DNA from: an uncultured Alkalilimnicola sp.
GTDB taxonomy: Bacteria > Pseudomonadota > Gammaproteobacteria > Nitrococcales > AK92
Length of the DNA: 64,000 nt
Direction: 5' to 3'
Assembly: GCA_937951875.1 (NCBI GenBank)
Contig: CALGAN010000048.1
Span: forward strand, 62,001-126,000
The notes beneath the pieces are model-generated. The model made no database searches and was not told the DNA's origin. It worked only from the letters and a program-made list of their open reading frames with translations. Position numbers and translations under genes: made by a program. The stretch's first letter is position 1, and each line of letters begins with the position of its first letter. Shown here in pieces: positions 29,013 through 38,562 of the stretch.

Positions 29013-29903
29013 ATGCAGAAACGCATACGCAAGGCCGTTTTCCCCGTCGCCGGCATGGGCACGCGCTTTCTTCCCGCCACCAAAGCGAATCCCAAGGAGA
29101 TGCTGCCGGTGGTCGATAAACCTCTCGTGCAGTACGCGGCGGAGGAAGCCATCGCTGCGGGCATCGAGGTGTTGATCTTCATTACCGGGCGCAACAAGCG
29201 CGCCATTCCGGATCACTTCGACAAGGCGTACGAGCTCGAGAACGAGCTGCAGGTCCGCGGCAAAGAGAGTCAGCTCAAGGTGGTGCAGAGCATCCTCCCG
29301 CGCGGCATCACCTGCGTCTATATCCGCCAGTCGGAAGCGCTGGGCCTGGGGCACGCCGTCTCGTGCGCCGAGGCTGTAGTCGGCGACGAGCCGTTCGCGG
29401 TCATCCTGGCCGACGATCTGATCGATAACCGCCAGGGCAAATGCTGCCTGCGGCAGATGGTGGAGATCTACGACCAGCACGGCGGTAGCGTGCTCGGTGT
29501 CGAGCGGGTGCCGCGCGAGCATACCGACCGCTACGGCATCGTCAGCGCCCACGAGGTCGGGCCGCGGCTCAGCAAGGTCGACGCCATCGTCGAGAAGCCG
29601 AAGCCGGCCGATGCGCCTTCCACGCTGGGCGTGGTTGGCCGCTATGTCCTGACGCCGGCGATCTTCGACATGCTCCGCAACATCAAGCCCGGCGCGGGCG
29701 GCGAGCTGCAGCTCACCGACGCCATCGCCGAGCTGCTCAAGCGCGAGCCGGTCTACGCTTACGAGTTCGAGGGCCGCCGCTACGATTGCGGCGACAAGCT
29801 CGGCTACCTGCAGGCGACCGTCGAATTCGGTCTCCGCCACCCCGAGCTGGGCAACGCCTTCGCCGAGTATCTGCGGACGGTGCAGGCCGAGAACGGAGCC
29901 TGA
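29013..29903 (+). CDS. galU: UTP-glucose-1-phosphate uridylyltransferase
   Basis: 296 aa nucleotidyltransferase making UDP-glucose for envelope polysaccharides. The ATG at 29013 gives MQKRIRKAVFPVAGMGTRFLPATKA, with the GxGTRF..K nucleotide-binding motif. KEMLPVVDKPLVQYA, FAVILADD and EKP in the mid-domain are all typical GalU blocks. Upstream in-frame codons back to 28878 are not supported by a ribosome site. A terminator follows at 29930. Confidence 0.96.
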   Translation: MQKRIRKAVFPVAGMGTRFLPATKANPKEMLPVVDKPLVQYAAEEAIAAGIEVLIFITGRNKRAIPDHFDKAYELENELQVRGKESQLKVVQSILPRGITCVYIRQSEALGLGHAVSCAEAVVGDEPFAVILADDLIDNRQGKCCLRQMVEIYDQHGGSVLGVERVPREHTDRYGIVSAHEVGPRLSKVDAIVEKPKPADAPSTLGVVGRYVLTPAIFDMLRNIKPGAGGELQLTDAIAELLKREPVYAYEFEGRRYDCGDKLGYLQATVEFGLRHPELGNAFAEYLRTVQAENGA

Positions 29904-29929
29904 CCCTTCCCGCGACTCTTGTCCGTGTG

Positions 29930-29965
29930 CCCGCCAGATGCCCACCAGGGCGCTGGCGGGTTTTT
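29930..29965 (+). terminator. Rho-independent terminator after galU
   Basis: CCCGCCAG (29930-29937) pairs with CTGGCGGG (29953-29960) and is followed directly by TTTTT (29961-29965). Confidence 0.8.
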
Positions 29966-30513
29966 CGTTGGGGGTGGCTTACCGTCCCCTCTTCCCAAGC
30001 CCTTCTAGGCCTTCCTCGGCACGGTTACCGCTCGTGGCCGTCGCCTTTCGCGTTCTCCTCGGTTTGCCCGCCTCGAAGCCGCCGCAGCCACCGATTGGCG
30101 CGGCTTGGCGATGCATGCTCTGCGACGCCTGTTCACGCGTCTGCCGTCTCGGCCCCCGTAGGACCAACCGCACACACCGCTCGGTGCGTCGGGACAGCTT
30201 GCCCTTCTCGATAGCGCTTTGCGGCTTGCCTCACCCTCTCGGCGAGGACAAGGCGTTATGAGCCGTCGTTGGCTCTGTCACGATGCCTACGTGCGACTTG
30301 TCCGCAGAAGGACGTTGGTATGCCTGCGCGAGGGTGACACCGCCGACCTGGGGCCGGCTGGCAGCGGCTCGATCGCTTGAAAGGGGACGATTCTGGAGAC
30401 GGCGGGCGTGGCTTTCTTCGCACCGCCCGTGATGGAACCGCGCGGTTTCCTATGACGGCTAGAGCGTTTCGGTCGCGAGGTGTGTTTGCCCGCGGCTGCC
30501 GTTTAGGGAAAAG
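29966..30513. other. Gene-poor gap of about 550 bp between galU and tRNA-Asn
   Basis: No convincing coding sequence: frames on both strands are low-quality, Arg/Pro-rich and lack ribosome sites. A 12-bp perfect palindrome AACCGCGCGGTT lies at 30436-30447, and a stem can form between GGCGGGCG and CACCGCCCG around 30401-30429. I do not recognise tmRNA, RNase P RNA, SRP RNA or 6S RNA here. A small RNA gene is possible but unproven. Confidence 0.4.
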
Positions 30514-30546
30514 AAAAGGGGCCTGGACTTCTCCAGGCCCCTTGCT
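30514..30546 (-). terminator. Terminator downstream of tRNA-Asn
   Basis: AAGGGGCCTGG (30516-30526) and CCAGGCCCCTT (30533-30543) form an 11-bp stem. On the minus strand the stem is followed by TTTTCTTTTC, so it best terminates the leftward tRNA-Asn transcript. Confidence 0.78.
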
Positions 30547-30552
30547 TTTGTT

Positions 30553-30628
<76 letters not shown>

Positions 30629-30661
30629 GTAGTGAGGCTACCTGCCTCGCTTGGAGGCGCC

Positions 30662-30689
30662 ATTTTACCTATTTCTAAGACGCCGTCAA
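30662..30689 (-). promoter_or_regulatory. Sigma-70 promoter of tRNA-Asn
   Basis: On the minus strand TTGACG (30689-30684), a 16-base spacer, then TAAAAT (30667-30662). Both hexamers match consensus at five of six positions, about 35 bases before the tRNA 5' end. Confidence 0.75.
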
Positions 30690-30690
30690 C

Positions 30691-30722
30691 ATGCTGCCGG
30701 GCTAAACCCGGCAGCATTTTTT
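30691..30722 (+). terminator. Rightward stem-loop with T-run between tRNA-Asn and aspC
   Basis: ATGCTGCCGGG (30691-30701), CTAAA loop, CCCGGCAGCAT (30707-30717), then TTTTT on the plus strand. No plus-strand gene is known just upstream. On the minus strand the stem lies just after the aspC stop but has no T-run behind it, so it could still act weakly for aspC. Confidence 0.65.
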
Positions 30723-30728
30723 CTGGCC

Positions 30729-31907
30729 TCAGGCCAGCGCCTTCTCCAGGCGATCCATGGCCTTCTCCAGGTTGGCCATGCTGGTGGCGTAGGAGATGCG
30801 CGCATAGCCGTCCAGGCCGAAGGCGGAGCCCGGCACTAGCGCCACGCCGGCCTTGATGAAGTGCTCGGCCAGGGCGACGTCGTTCTCCAGACCCAGGTTC
30901 TTGATGGCCTGTCGCATGTCGGGGAAGGCGTAGAAGGTGCCCTGCGCCTTCAGGCAGCTGACGCCGCGCATGGCGTTGAGGCGCTCGACCACATAGTCGT
31001 GGCGCTCCTTGAAGGCCTTGCGCATCGGGCCGATCACGCCCTGGTCGCCGTTGAGCGCCGCCACCGCCGCGGCCTGCGCCACCGAGGTCGGGTTGGAGGT
31101 GCTCTGGCCCTGAATCTTGTTCATCGCCGCGATGACCTTCTGCGGGCCGGCGGCGTAGCCGATACGCCAGCCGGTCATGGCATAGGCCTTGGAGACGCCG
31201 TTGACCACGATGGTGCGGTCGTACAGCTCGGGGCAGGCGTTGACGATGTTGACGAACGGTTCTTCCGTCCAAAGGATGTGCTCGTAGATGTCGTCGGTGA
31301 CGATCAACACCTGCGGATGACGCTTGAGCACCTCGCCGAGGGCCTGCAGCTCCTCACGGCTGTAGGCCACGCCAGTGGGGTTGGACGGGCTGTTGATGAT
31401 GAACAGCTTGGTCTTGGGCGTGATCGCCGCTTCCAGCTGCTCGGGCGTGATCTTGAAGCCCTGTTCCTGGCCGGCCTGGATGACCACCGGCACGGCGTCG
31501 CACAGCAGCGCCATGTCGGTGTACGACACCCAGTAGGGGGCGCCGACCAGCAGCTCGTCGCCGGCGTCGAGCACGGCCGCCATGATGTTGAAGAGCGAGT
31601 GCTTGGCGCCGACCGATACCAGGATCTGCTTCAGGTCGTACTCCAAGCCGTTCTCGCGCTTGAACTTGGCCTGAATGGCCTTCTTCAGCTCGGGCGTACC
31701 GTCGACGTTGGTGTACTTGGTCTGACCAGCCTTGATCGCCTCGATCGCGGCCTGCTTGATATGCTCGGGGGTATCGAAATCAGGCTCGCCGGCGCCCAGG
31801 CCGATGATGTCATGCCCTTGGGCCTTCAACTCGGCCGCCCGGGCCGTCACGGCCAGGGTGGGGGAGGGCTTGATGCGCTGAACTCGGTTCGCCAACTGGA
31901 TGTCCAA
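30729..31907 (-). CDS. aspC: Pyridoxal-phosphate aspartate/aromatic aminotransferase
   Basis: 392 aa class I aminotransferase (AspAT Ib type). Motifs: KPSPTLAVTARAAEL near the start, NSPSNPTGVAY, DDIYEHI and the PLP Lys240 in NGVSKAYAMTGWRIGY. The start is taken as TTG at 31907 because AGGAGG lies six bases upstream; a start at 31925 would place that AGGAGG inside the gene. Divergent from uvrB, as in Pseudomonas. Aspartate is the likely main substrate. Confidence 0.93.
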   Translation of the reverse strand: MDIQLANRVQRIKPSPTLAVTARAAELKAQGHDIIGLGAGEPDFDTPEHIKQAAIEAIKAGQTKYTNVDGTPELKKAIQAKFKRENGLEYDLKQILVSVGAKHSLFNIMAAVLDAGDELLVGAPYWVSYTDMALLCDAVPVVIQAGQEQGFKITPEQLEAAITPKTKLFIINSPSNPTGVAYSREELQALGEVLKRHPQVLIVTDDIYEHILWTEEPFVNIVNACPELYDRTIVVNGVSKAYAMTGWRIGYAAGPQKVIAAMNKIQGQSTSNPTSVAQAAAVAALNGDQGVIGPMRKAFKERHDYVVERLNAMRGVSCLKAQGTFYAFPDMRQAIKNLGLENDVALAEHFIKAGVALVPGSAFGLDGYARISYATSMANLEKAMDRLEKALA

Positions 31908-31988
31908 GAGGGGCCTCCTTCGCAAAAGATCGCCGGCCGAAAAAAAGTCGGCCCAATATCATACGAGAATCTACCGCGTACCGACATC

Positions 31989-34019
<2,031 letters not shown>

Positions 34020-34023
34020 ACGC

Positions 34024-34052
34024 TTGCCGAGGCCGCTGCGTTTCGCTATAGT
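34024..34052 (+). promoter_or_regulatory. Sigma-70 promoter of tRNA-Val
   Basis: TTGCCG (34024-34029), a 17-base spacer and TATAGT (34047-34052), starting just past the uvrB stop. A GC-rich discriminator follows, typical of stringently controlled stable-RNA promoters. Confidence 0.78.
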
Positions 34053-34065
34053 AGCGGCCTCTCGC

Positions 34066-34142
34066 AGGCGCGTAGCTCAGTTGGTTAGAGCACCACCTTG
34101 ACATGGTGGGGGTCGTTGGTTCGAGTCCAATCGCGCCTACCA
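34066..34142 (+). tRNA. tRNA-Val (GAC)
   Basis: 77 nt with encoded CCA. AGGCGCG pairs with CGCGCCT, discriminator A. The anticodon arm CCACCTTGACATGGTGG gives GAC, and the D- and T-arms match E. coli tRNA-Val(GAC) almost exactly. Confidence 0.97.
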
Positions 34143-34153
34143 GAATTCACCTC

Positions 34154-34185
34154 AAAAGAAAGCACCCTAGTGGTGCTTTCTTTTT
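34154..34185 (+). terminator. Rho-independent terminator after tRNA-Val
   Basis: AAAAGAAAGCACC (34154-34166), loop CTAGT, GGTGCTTTCTTTT (34172-34184) and a continuing T-run. A TTGCCT element at 34184-34189 and TATAGG at 34209-34214 just beyond might serve thrS, although the 19-base spacing is long. Confidence 0.88.
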
Positions 34186-34235
34186 GCCTGAAAACACGTG
34201 GCCCCTCGTATAGGCCACCACTGTGGAGAGTCGCG

Positions 34236-36146
34236 ATGCCTCAGATCACCCTTCCCGACGGCAGTCAGCGTCAGTTCGATCAGCCGGTGACGGTGCGTCA
34301 GGTTGCCGAGTCGATCGGGCCGGGGTTGGCCAAGGCGGCGTTGGCCGGTCGGGTCGACGGCAAGCTGGTGGATACCAGCTACACCATTGACCACGACGCC
34401 ACGGTCGCCATCGTCACCGACCGCGATCCGGAAGGGGTCGAGATTCTGCGCCACTCCACCGCGCACTTGCTGGCGCACGCGGTCAAGGAGCTGTTCCCCG
34501 AAGCCCAGGTCACCATCGGCCCGGTCATCGAGGACGGCTTCTATTACGACTTCTCCTATAAGCGCCCGTTCACCGAGGCCGACCTCGCTGTCATCGAGAA
34601 GAAGATGGAGGAGCTGGCCGCGCGCGACATCGGCGTGCAGCGCGAGGTGTGGGACCGCGACGAGGCGATCCGCTTCTTCCGCAGCATCGGCGAGGAGTAC
34701 AAGGCGCGCATCATCGAGGACATCCCCGCCGACGAGACCATCTCCGTCTATCGGCAGGGCGAGTTCCTCGATCTCTGCCGCGGCCCGCACGTGCCCAGCA
34801 CCGGTAAGCTCAAGGCCTTCAAGCTGATGAAGGTGGCCGGCGCCTACTGGCGCGGCGACGCCCGCAACGAGATGCTGCAGCGCATCTACGGTACCGCCTG
34901 GCCGGACAAGAAGGCGCTCAAGGAATACCTGCATCGGCTCGAAGAGGCCGAGAAGCGCGACCACCGGCGCATCGCCAAGGCGCAGAACCTGTTCCACATC
35001 CAGGAAGAAGCGCCGGGTATGGTGTTCTGGCACCCCAAGGGCTGGATCATCTGGCAGCAGATCGAGCAGTACATGCGCGCCAAGCTGGCCGCGAAGGGCT
35101 ACCAGGAAGTGCGCACGCCGATCGTGGTCGATCGCGTGCTTTGGGAGCGCTCCGGCCACTGGGAGTTCTATCGCGAGAACATGTTCACGACGGAGTCGGA
35201 GTCGCGCGACTACGCCGTCAAACCGATGAACTGCCCGTGCCACGTGCAGATCTTCAACCACGGCCTGCGCAGCTACCGCGACCTGCCGCTGCGGCTGGCC
35301 GAGTTCGGCTCCTGCCACCGCAACGAGCCGTCCGGCGCGCTGCACGGCCTGATGCGGGTGCGCGGCTTCACCCAGGATGACGCGCACATCTTCTGCACCG
35401 AGAACCAGATGCGCGACGAGGCCGAGCGCTTCATCGACCTGGTGCTGGAGGTCTACCGCGACTTCGGTTTCGAGCACATCCTGTTCAAGCTGTCGACCCG
35501 GCCGGAGAAGCGTGCCGGCAGCGACGAGACCTGGGACAAGGCCGAGGCCGCGCTGGTCGACGCGCTCAACGCCAAGGGCCTGGATTGGCAGCTGCAGCCG
35601 GGCGAGGGCGCCTTCTACGGCCCGAAGATCGAGTTCTCGCTCAAGGACTGCATCGGCCGTGTCTGGCAGTGCGGCACGCTGCAGCTCGATTTCGTGCTGC
35701 CGGGTCGGCTCGGCGCCGAGTACGTGGCCGAGGACAACAGCCGCAAGGTGCCGGTGATGCTGCACCGCGCGGTGCTCGGCTCGATGGAGCGCTTCATCGG
35801 CATCCTCATCGAGCACTACGCGGGCTTGTGGCCGGCGTGGCTGGCCCCCACCCAGGCTGTGGTAATGAACATTACCGACCGGCAGGCGAAGTACGCCGAC
35901 GACGTCGCTAAACGCCTTGTAGCACAAGGCTTCCGGGCCGAGGCCGACTTGAGAAACGAGAAGATCGGCTTTAAAATCCGCGAGCACACGATTCACCGCG
36001 TGCCCTACCTATTGGTAGTGGGTGACCGGGAGCAAGAATCGGGCATGGTGGCGGTGCGGACCCGCTCGGGCGAAGATCTCGGCTCGATGACGGTGGACGC
36101 CTTCGTCGAGCGCCTCGCTGCCGACGTCAGCCGCCGTGGAGTTTAA
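34236..36146 (+). CDS. thrS: Threonyl-tRNA synthetase
   Basis: 636 aa class II synthetase. The ATG at 34236 gives MPQITLPDGSQRQF, the TGS-domain start; the longer frame from 34098 runs back into the tRNA gene and is not real. Domains in order: TGS (1-60), editing/SAD domain with HSTAHLLAHAV, catalytic core with MNCPCHVQIF (zinc ligand Cys) and FGSCHRNEPSGALHGLMRVRG-type motif 2, then the anticodon-binding domain. It ends one base before a possible TTG that precedes infC, so infC is probably co-transcribed and autoregulated. Confidence 0.97.
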   Translation: MPQITLPDGSQRQFDQPVTVRQVAESIGPGLAKAALAGRVDGKLVDTSYTIDHDATVAIVTDRDPEGVEILRHSTAHLLAHAVKELFPEAQVTIGPVIEDGFYYDFSYKRPFTEADLAVIEKKMEELAARDIGVQREVWDRDEAIRFFRSIGEEYKARIIEDIPADETISVYRQGEFLDLCRGPHVPSTGKLKAFKLMKVAGAYWRGDARNEMLQRIYGTAWPDKKALKEYLHRLEEAEKRDHRRIAKAQNLFHIQEEAPGMVFWHPKGWIIWQQIEQYMRAKLAAKGYQEVRTPIVVDRVLWERSGHWEFYRENMFTTESESRDYAVKPMNCPCHVQIFNHGLRSYRDLPLRLAEFGSCHRNEPSGALHGLMRVRGFTQDDAHIFCTENQMRDEAERFIDLVLEVYRDFGFEHILFKLSTRPEKRAGSDETWDKAEAALVDALNAKGLDWQLQPGEGAFYGPKIEFSLKDCIGRVWQCGTLQLDFVLPGRLGAEYVAEDNSRKVPVMLHRAVLGSMERFIGILIEHYAGLWPAWLAPTQAVVMNITDRQAKYADDVAKRLVAQGFRAEADLRNEKIGFKIREHTIHRVPYLLVVGDREQESGMVAVRTRSGEDLGSMTVDAFVERLAADVSRRGV

Positions 36147-36164
36147 TTGCTGGAGGATTCAAGC

Positions 36165-36728
36165 ATAGCTCTGAAACCTAGAAAGCCGATGGGTGACCGC
36201 GACCGGCGCCCTAGCGGTGACGATAGACGGATCAACGAGGCGATCACGGCGCGTGTGGTGCGCCTGATCGACCAGAACGGCGAGCAGGTTGGCGTCGTGC
36301 CGCTCGACGAGGCGCTCAACCGTGCCGCCGATGCCGACTTGGATCTGGTCGAGATCGACGCCAACGCTCAGCCGCCTGTTTGCCGTATCATGAATTACGG
36401 CAAGTACAAGTTCGAGCTGAGCAAGAAGCAGCAGGCTGCGCGCAAGAAGCAGAAGCAGATCGAAGTCAAAGAGATCAAGTTCCGGCCTGGCACGGACGAG
36501 GGCGACTATCAGGTCAAGCTCCGCAACGTGCGCCGGTTCTTGGAGGACGGTGACAAGGCCAAGATCACCTTGCGGTTCCGTGGGCGCGAGATGGCGCACC
36601 AGGATATCGGCATGCAGGTCTTGAACCGTATCGAGAACGATCTGCAAGACTTCGCCATCGTCGAACAGCGGCCCAAGCTGGAAGGTCGGCAGATGGTGAT
36701 GGTGCTTACCCCCAAGAAGGGGAAGTAA
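36165..36728 (+). CDS. infC: Translation initiation factor IF-3 (probable ATA start)
   Basis: 187 aa from an ATA at 36165. GGAGG (36152-36156) lies exactly eight bases upstream, and the protein then reads (M)ALKPRKPMGDRDRRP, with the IF-3 core RRINEAITARVVRLIDQNG directly after. The in-frame TTG at 36147 would place the Shine-Dalgarno inside the coding region. IF-3 genes typically use rare AUU, AUA or AUC starts so that IF-3 represses its own translation. The YKFELSKKQQAARKKQK linker and C-domain with VKEIKFRP are intact. Confidence 0.9.
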   Translation: MALKPRKPMGDRDRRPSGDDRRINEAITARVVRLIDQNGEQVGVVPLDEALNRAADADLDLVEIDANAQPPVCRIMNYGKYKFELSKKQQAARKKQKQIEVKEIKFRPGTDEGDYQVKLRNVRRFLEDGDKAKITLRFRGREMAHQDIGMQVLNRIENDLQDFAIVEQRPKLEGRQMVMVLTPKKGK

Positions 36729-36749
36729 GCCAGCGGGACGTATGCGGGC

Positions 36750-36782
36750 GCCCTGTCCTGCGGGACGGGGCATTTGTTTTTT
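36750..36782 (+). terminator. Intra-operon terminator/attenuator between infC and rpmI
   Basis: GCCCTGTCC (36750-36758), loop TGCG, GGACGGGGC (36763-36771; one T-G pair), then a T-rich run to 36782. It stands between infC and rpmI, where E. coli L20 represses rpmI-rplT translation through the leader RNA. Confidence 0.65.
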
Positions 36783-36801
36783 CAGGACGCGGAGAACGGC
36801 A

Positions 36802-36999
36802 ATGCCGAAGATCAAGACCAATCGTGGCGCTGCCAAGCGCTTCAAGAAGACGGCCTCCGGCCGCTTCAAGCGGGCGCAGAGCCACCACAACCACATTCTC
36901 ACCAAGAAGTCGGCCAAGCGTAAGCGCCAGCTTGCTTCCATGACCCTGGTGTCCGTGCCGGATACGCCGGGTCTGGAGCGCCTGCTGCCCTACGCCTGA
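36802..36999 (+). CDS. rpmI: 50S ribosomal protein L35
   Basis: 65 aa highly basic ribosomal protein: MPKIKTNRGAAKRFKKTASG at the start and RAQSHHNHILTKKSAKRKR in the middle, both diagnostic of L35. ATG at 36802 with GGAG at 36791-36794. It follows the infC attenuator and precedes rplT. Confidence 0.97.
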   Translation: MPKIKTNRGAAKRFKKTASGRFKRAQSHHNHILTKKSAKRKRQLASMTLVSVPDTPGLERLLPYA

Positions 37000-37030
37000 G
37001 ATCGGCGCGATCAAGTTCCGGAGTTAGACA

Positions 37031-37387
37031 ATGGCCAGAGTAAAGCGTGGTGTCACCGCCCGGGCCCGCCATAAGAAAGTCTTGGCGAAGGCGAAGGGCT
37101 ATTACAATATGGGCCGTAAGTCCTACCGGGTCGCCAAGCAGCGGGTGACCAAGGCGGGACAATATGCATATCGTGACCGTCGGCAGCGCAAGCGGCAGTT
37201 CCGCGCCCTGTGGATCGCCCGCATCAACGCCGCTGCGCGTCTGAACGGTCTGTCTTACAGCCGCTTGATGTACGGCCTGAAGCGGGCCGCCATCGAAATC
37301 GACCGCAAGGTGCTCGCCGATATCGCCGTGCGCGATGCGGCCGGCTTTACCGCCCTTGCGGAGAAGGCTAAGGCGGCCCTGGCCTGA
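37031..37387 (+). CDS. rplT: 50S ribosomal protein L20
   Basis: 118 aa, start MARVKRGVTARARHKKVL as in other L20 proteins, with the internal YYNMGRKSYRVAKQRV and the C-terminal domain YSRLMYGLKRAAIEIDRKVL. L20 assembles early on 23S rRNA and represses its own operon in E. coli. It is 31 bases after rpmI. Confidence 0.97.
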   Translation: MARVKRGVTARARHKKVLAKAKGYYNMGRKSYRVAKQRVTKAGQYAYRDRRQRKRQFRALWIARINAAARLNGLSYSRLMYGLKRAAIEIDRKVLADIAVRDAAGFTALAEKAKAALA

Positions 37388-37406
37388 GCTTAGGCCCGTG
37401 TCAACC

Positions 37407-37469
37407 CGCGCCGCGCGTGCGGCGCGAGGGTCACGAGGGGAGGGAGCGCCCGCGCCTTCCCCTTTTTTT
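37407..37469 (+). terminator. Tandem hairpins ahead of pheS (terminator/attenuator)
   Basis: Hairpin 1: CGCGCCGC (37407-37414) and GCGGCGCG (37419-37426), perfect. Hairpin 2: GGGGAGGG (37437-37444) and CCTTCCCC (37455-37462), followed by seven T (37463-37469). It could terminate the rplT transcript or attenuate pheST. No Phe-rich leader peptide is visible between rplT and pheS. Confidence 0.75.
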
Positions 37470-37504
37470 CGTCAGCACTTTCGGCGTCTAGGACGCAAGC
37501 CACC

Positions 37505-38536
37505 ATGAGCGAACTGGATTGGAGCGAGCTCGGACAGCTGGTGCAGGCCGGCCGCGCCGCGATAGCGAACGCCCAGGAACTCGCCGCGCTGGATGCGCTT
37601 CGGGTCGAATACCTGGGTAAGAAGGGGCGCCTTACCGAACAGCTCAAGGCCCTGGGCCAATTGCGCCCGGAGGACAGGCCGAAGGCCGGGCAGGCGATCA
37701 ACGAGGCCAAAGAAGCGCTGCAGGCGGCGCTGGAAGCGCGTCGCGCCGAGCTCGAGGCCGAGACGCTGCGCCGTCAGCTGGAGGCCGGCCGGGTCGACGT
37801 CACCCTGCCCGGACGTGGTCAGGCGGTAGGCGGGCTGCATCCGATCACCCGAACCATGGAGCGCATCGAGGACCTGTTCGCCAGTATCGGCTTCGCCGTG
37901 GCGGAAGGCCCGGAGATCGAAGACGACTACCATAACTTCGAGGCGCTCAACATCCCTGCCCACCACCCGGCGCGGGCGATGCACGACACTTTCTATTTCG
38001 ACGCTCGCCGTCTGTTGCGGACCCATACCTCGCCGGTGCAGATCCGGGTGATGGAGGCGCAGCAGCCGCCGGTGCGCATCATCGCGCCGGGCCGCGTCTA
38101 CCGCTGCGACTCCGACGTCACCCATACGCCCATGTTCCACCAGGTGGAAGGGTTGCTGGTCGACGAGGGGGTGAGTTTCGCGGATCTCAAGGGCATCCTC
38201 GACGAGTTCCTGCGCAATTTCTTCGAGCAGGAGCTGGCGGTGCGCTTCCGCCCGTCTTACTTCCCGTTCACCGAGCCGTCCGCCGAGGTCGACATCCAGT
38301 GCGTGATCTGCGGCGGCCGCGGTTGCCGGGTGTGCAAGGACACCGGCTGGCTGGAGGTGCTGGGCTGCGGCATGGTGCATCCGGCCGTGTTCCGTCACGT
38401 CGGCATCGACAGCGAGCGCTACACCGGCTACGCCTTCGGCATGGGCGTGGAGCGGCTGGCGATGCTGCGCTACGGCGTTAACGACCTGCGCCTGTTCTTC
38501 GAGAACGATCTGCGCTTCCTGCAGCAGTTCCGCTAG
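37505..38536 (+). CDS. pheS: Phenylalanyl-tRNA synthetase alpha subunit
   Basis: 343 aa class II catalytic subunit. The N-terminal coiled coil (about 1-100) binds tRNA. Class II motifs follow: GGLHPITRTMERIEDLFASIGF, FHQVEGLLVDEGVSF, FRPSYFPFTEPSAEVD and the C-terminal GMGVERLAMLRYG. ATG at 37505. pheT follows 26 bases later. Confidence 0.97.
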   Translation: MSELDWSELGQLVQAGRAAIANAQELAALDALRVEYLGKKGRLTEQLKALGQLRPEDRPKAGQAINEAKEALQAALEARRAELEAETLRRQLEAGRVDVTLPGRGQAVGGLHPITRTMERIEDLFASIGFAVAEGPEIEDDYHNFEALNIPAHHPARAMHDTFYFDARRLLRTHTSPVQIRVMEAQQPPVRIIAPGRVYRCDSDVTHTPMFHQVEGLLVDEGVSFADLKGILDEFLRNFFEQELAVRFRPSYFPFTEPSAEVDIQCVICGGRGCRVCKDTGWLEVLGCGMVHPAVFRHVGIDSERYTGYAFGMGVERLAMLRYGVNDLRLFFENDLRFLQQFR

Positions 38537-38562
38537 ACCGACGGTTTGATTAGAGGCGACAG

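Noticed and set aside
30383..30396. GGGGACGATTCTGG, similar to the 5' end of tmRNA
   Set aside because: The match stops after about 14 bases. No tag frame, no tRNA-like 3' half and no encoded CCA end were found in the following 150 bases.
34098..34235. N-terminal extension of ThrS from 34098
   Set aside because: It would start inside tRNA-Val and pass through its terminator; the TGS domain starts at ATG 34236.
36147..36149. TTG as infC start
   Set aside because: The Shine-Dalgarno lies after it, inside the would-be coding sequence; ATA 36165 is correctly spaced.
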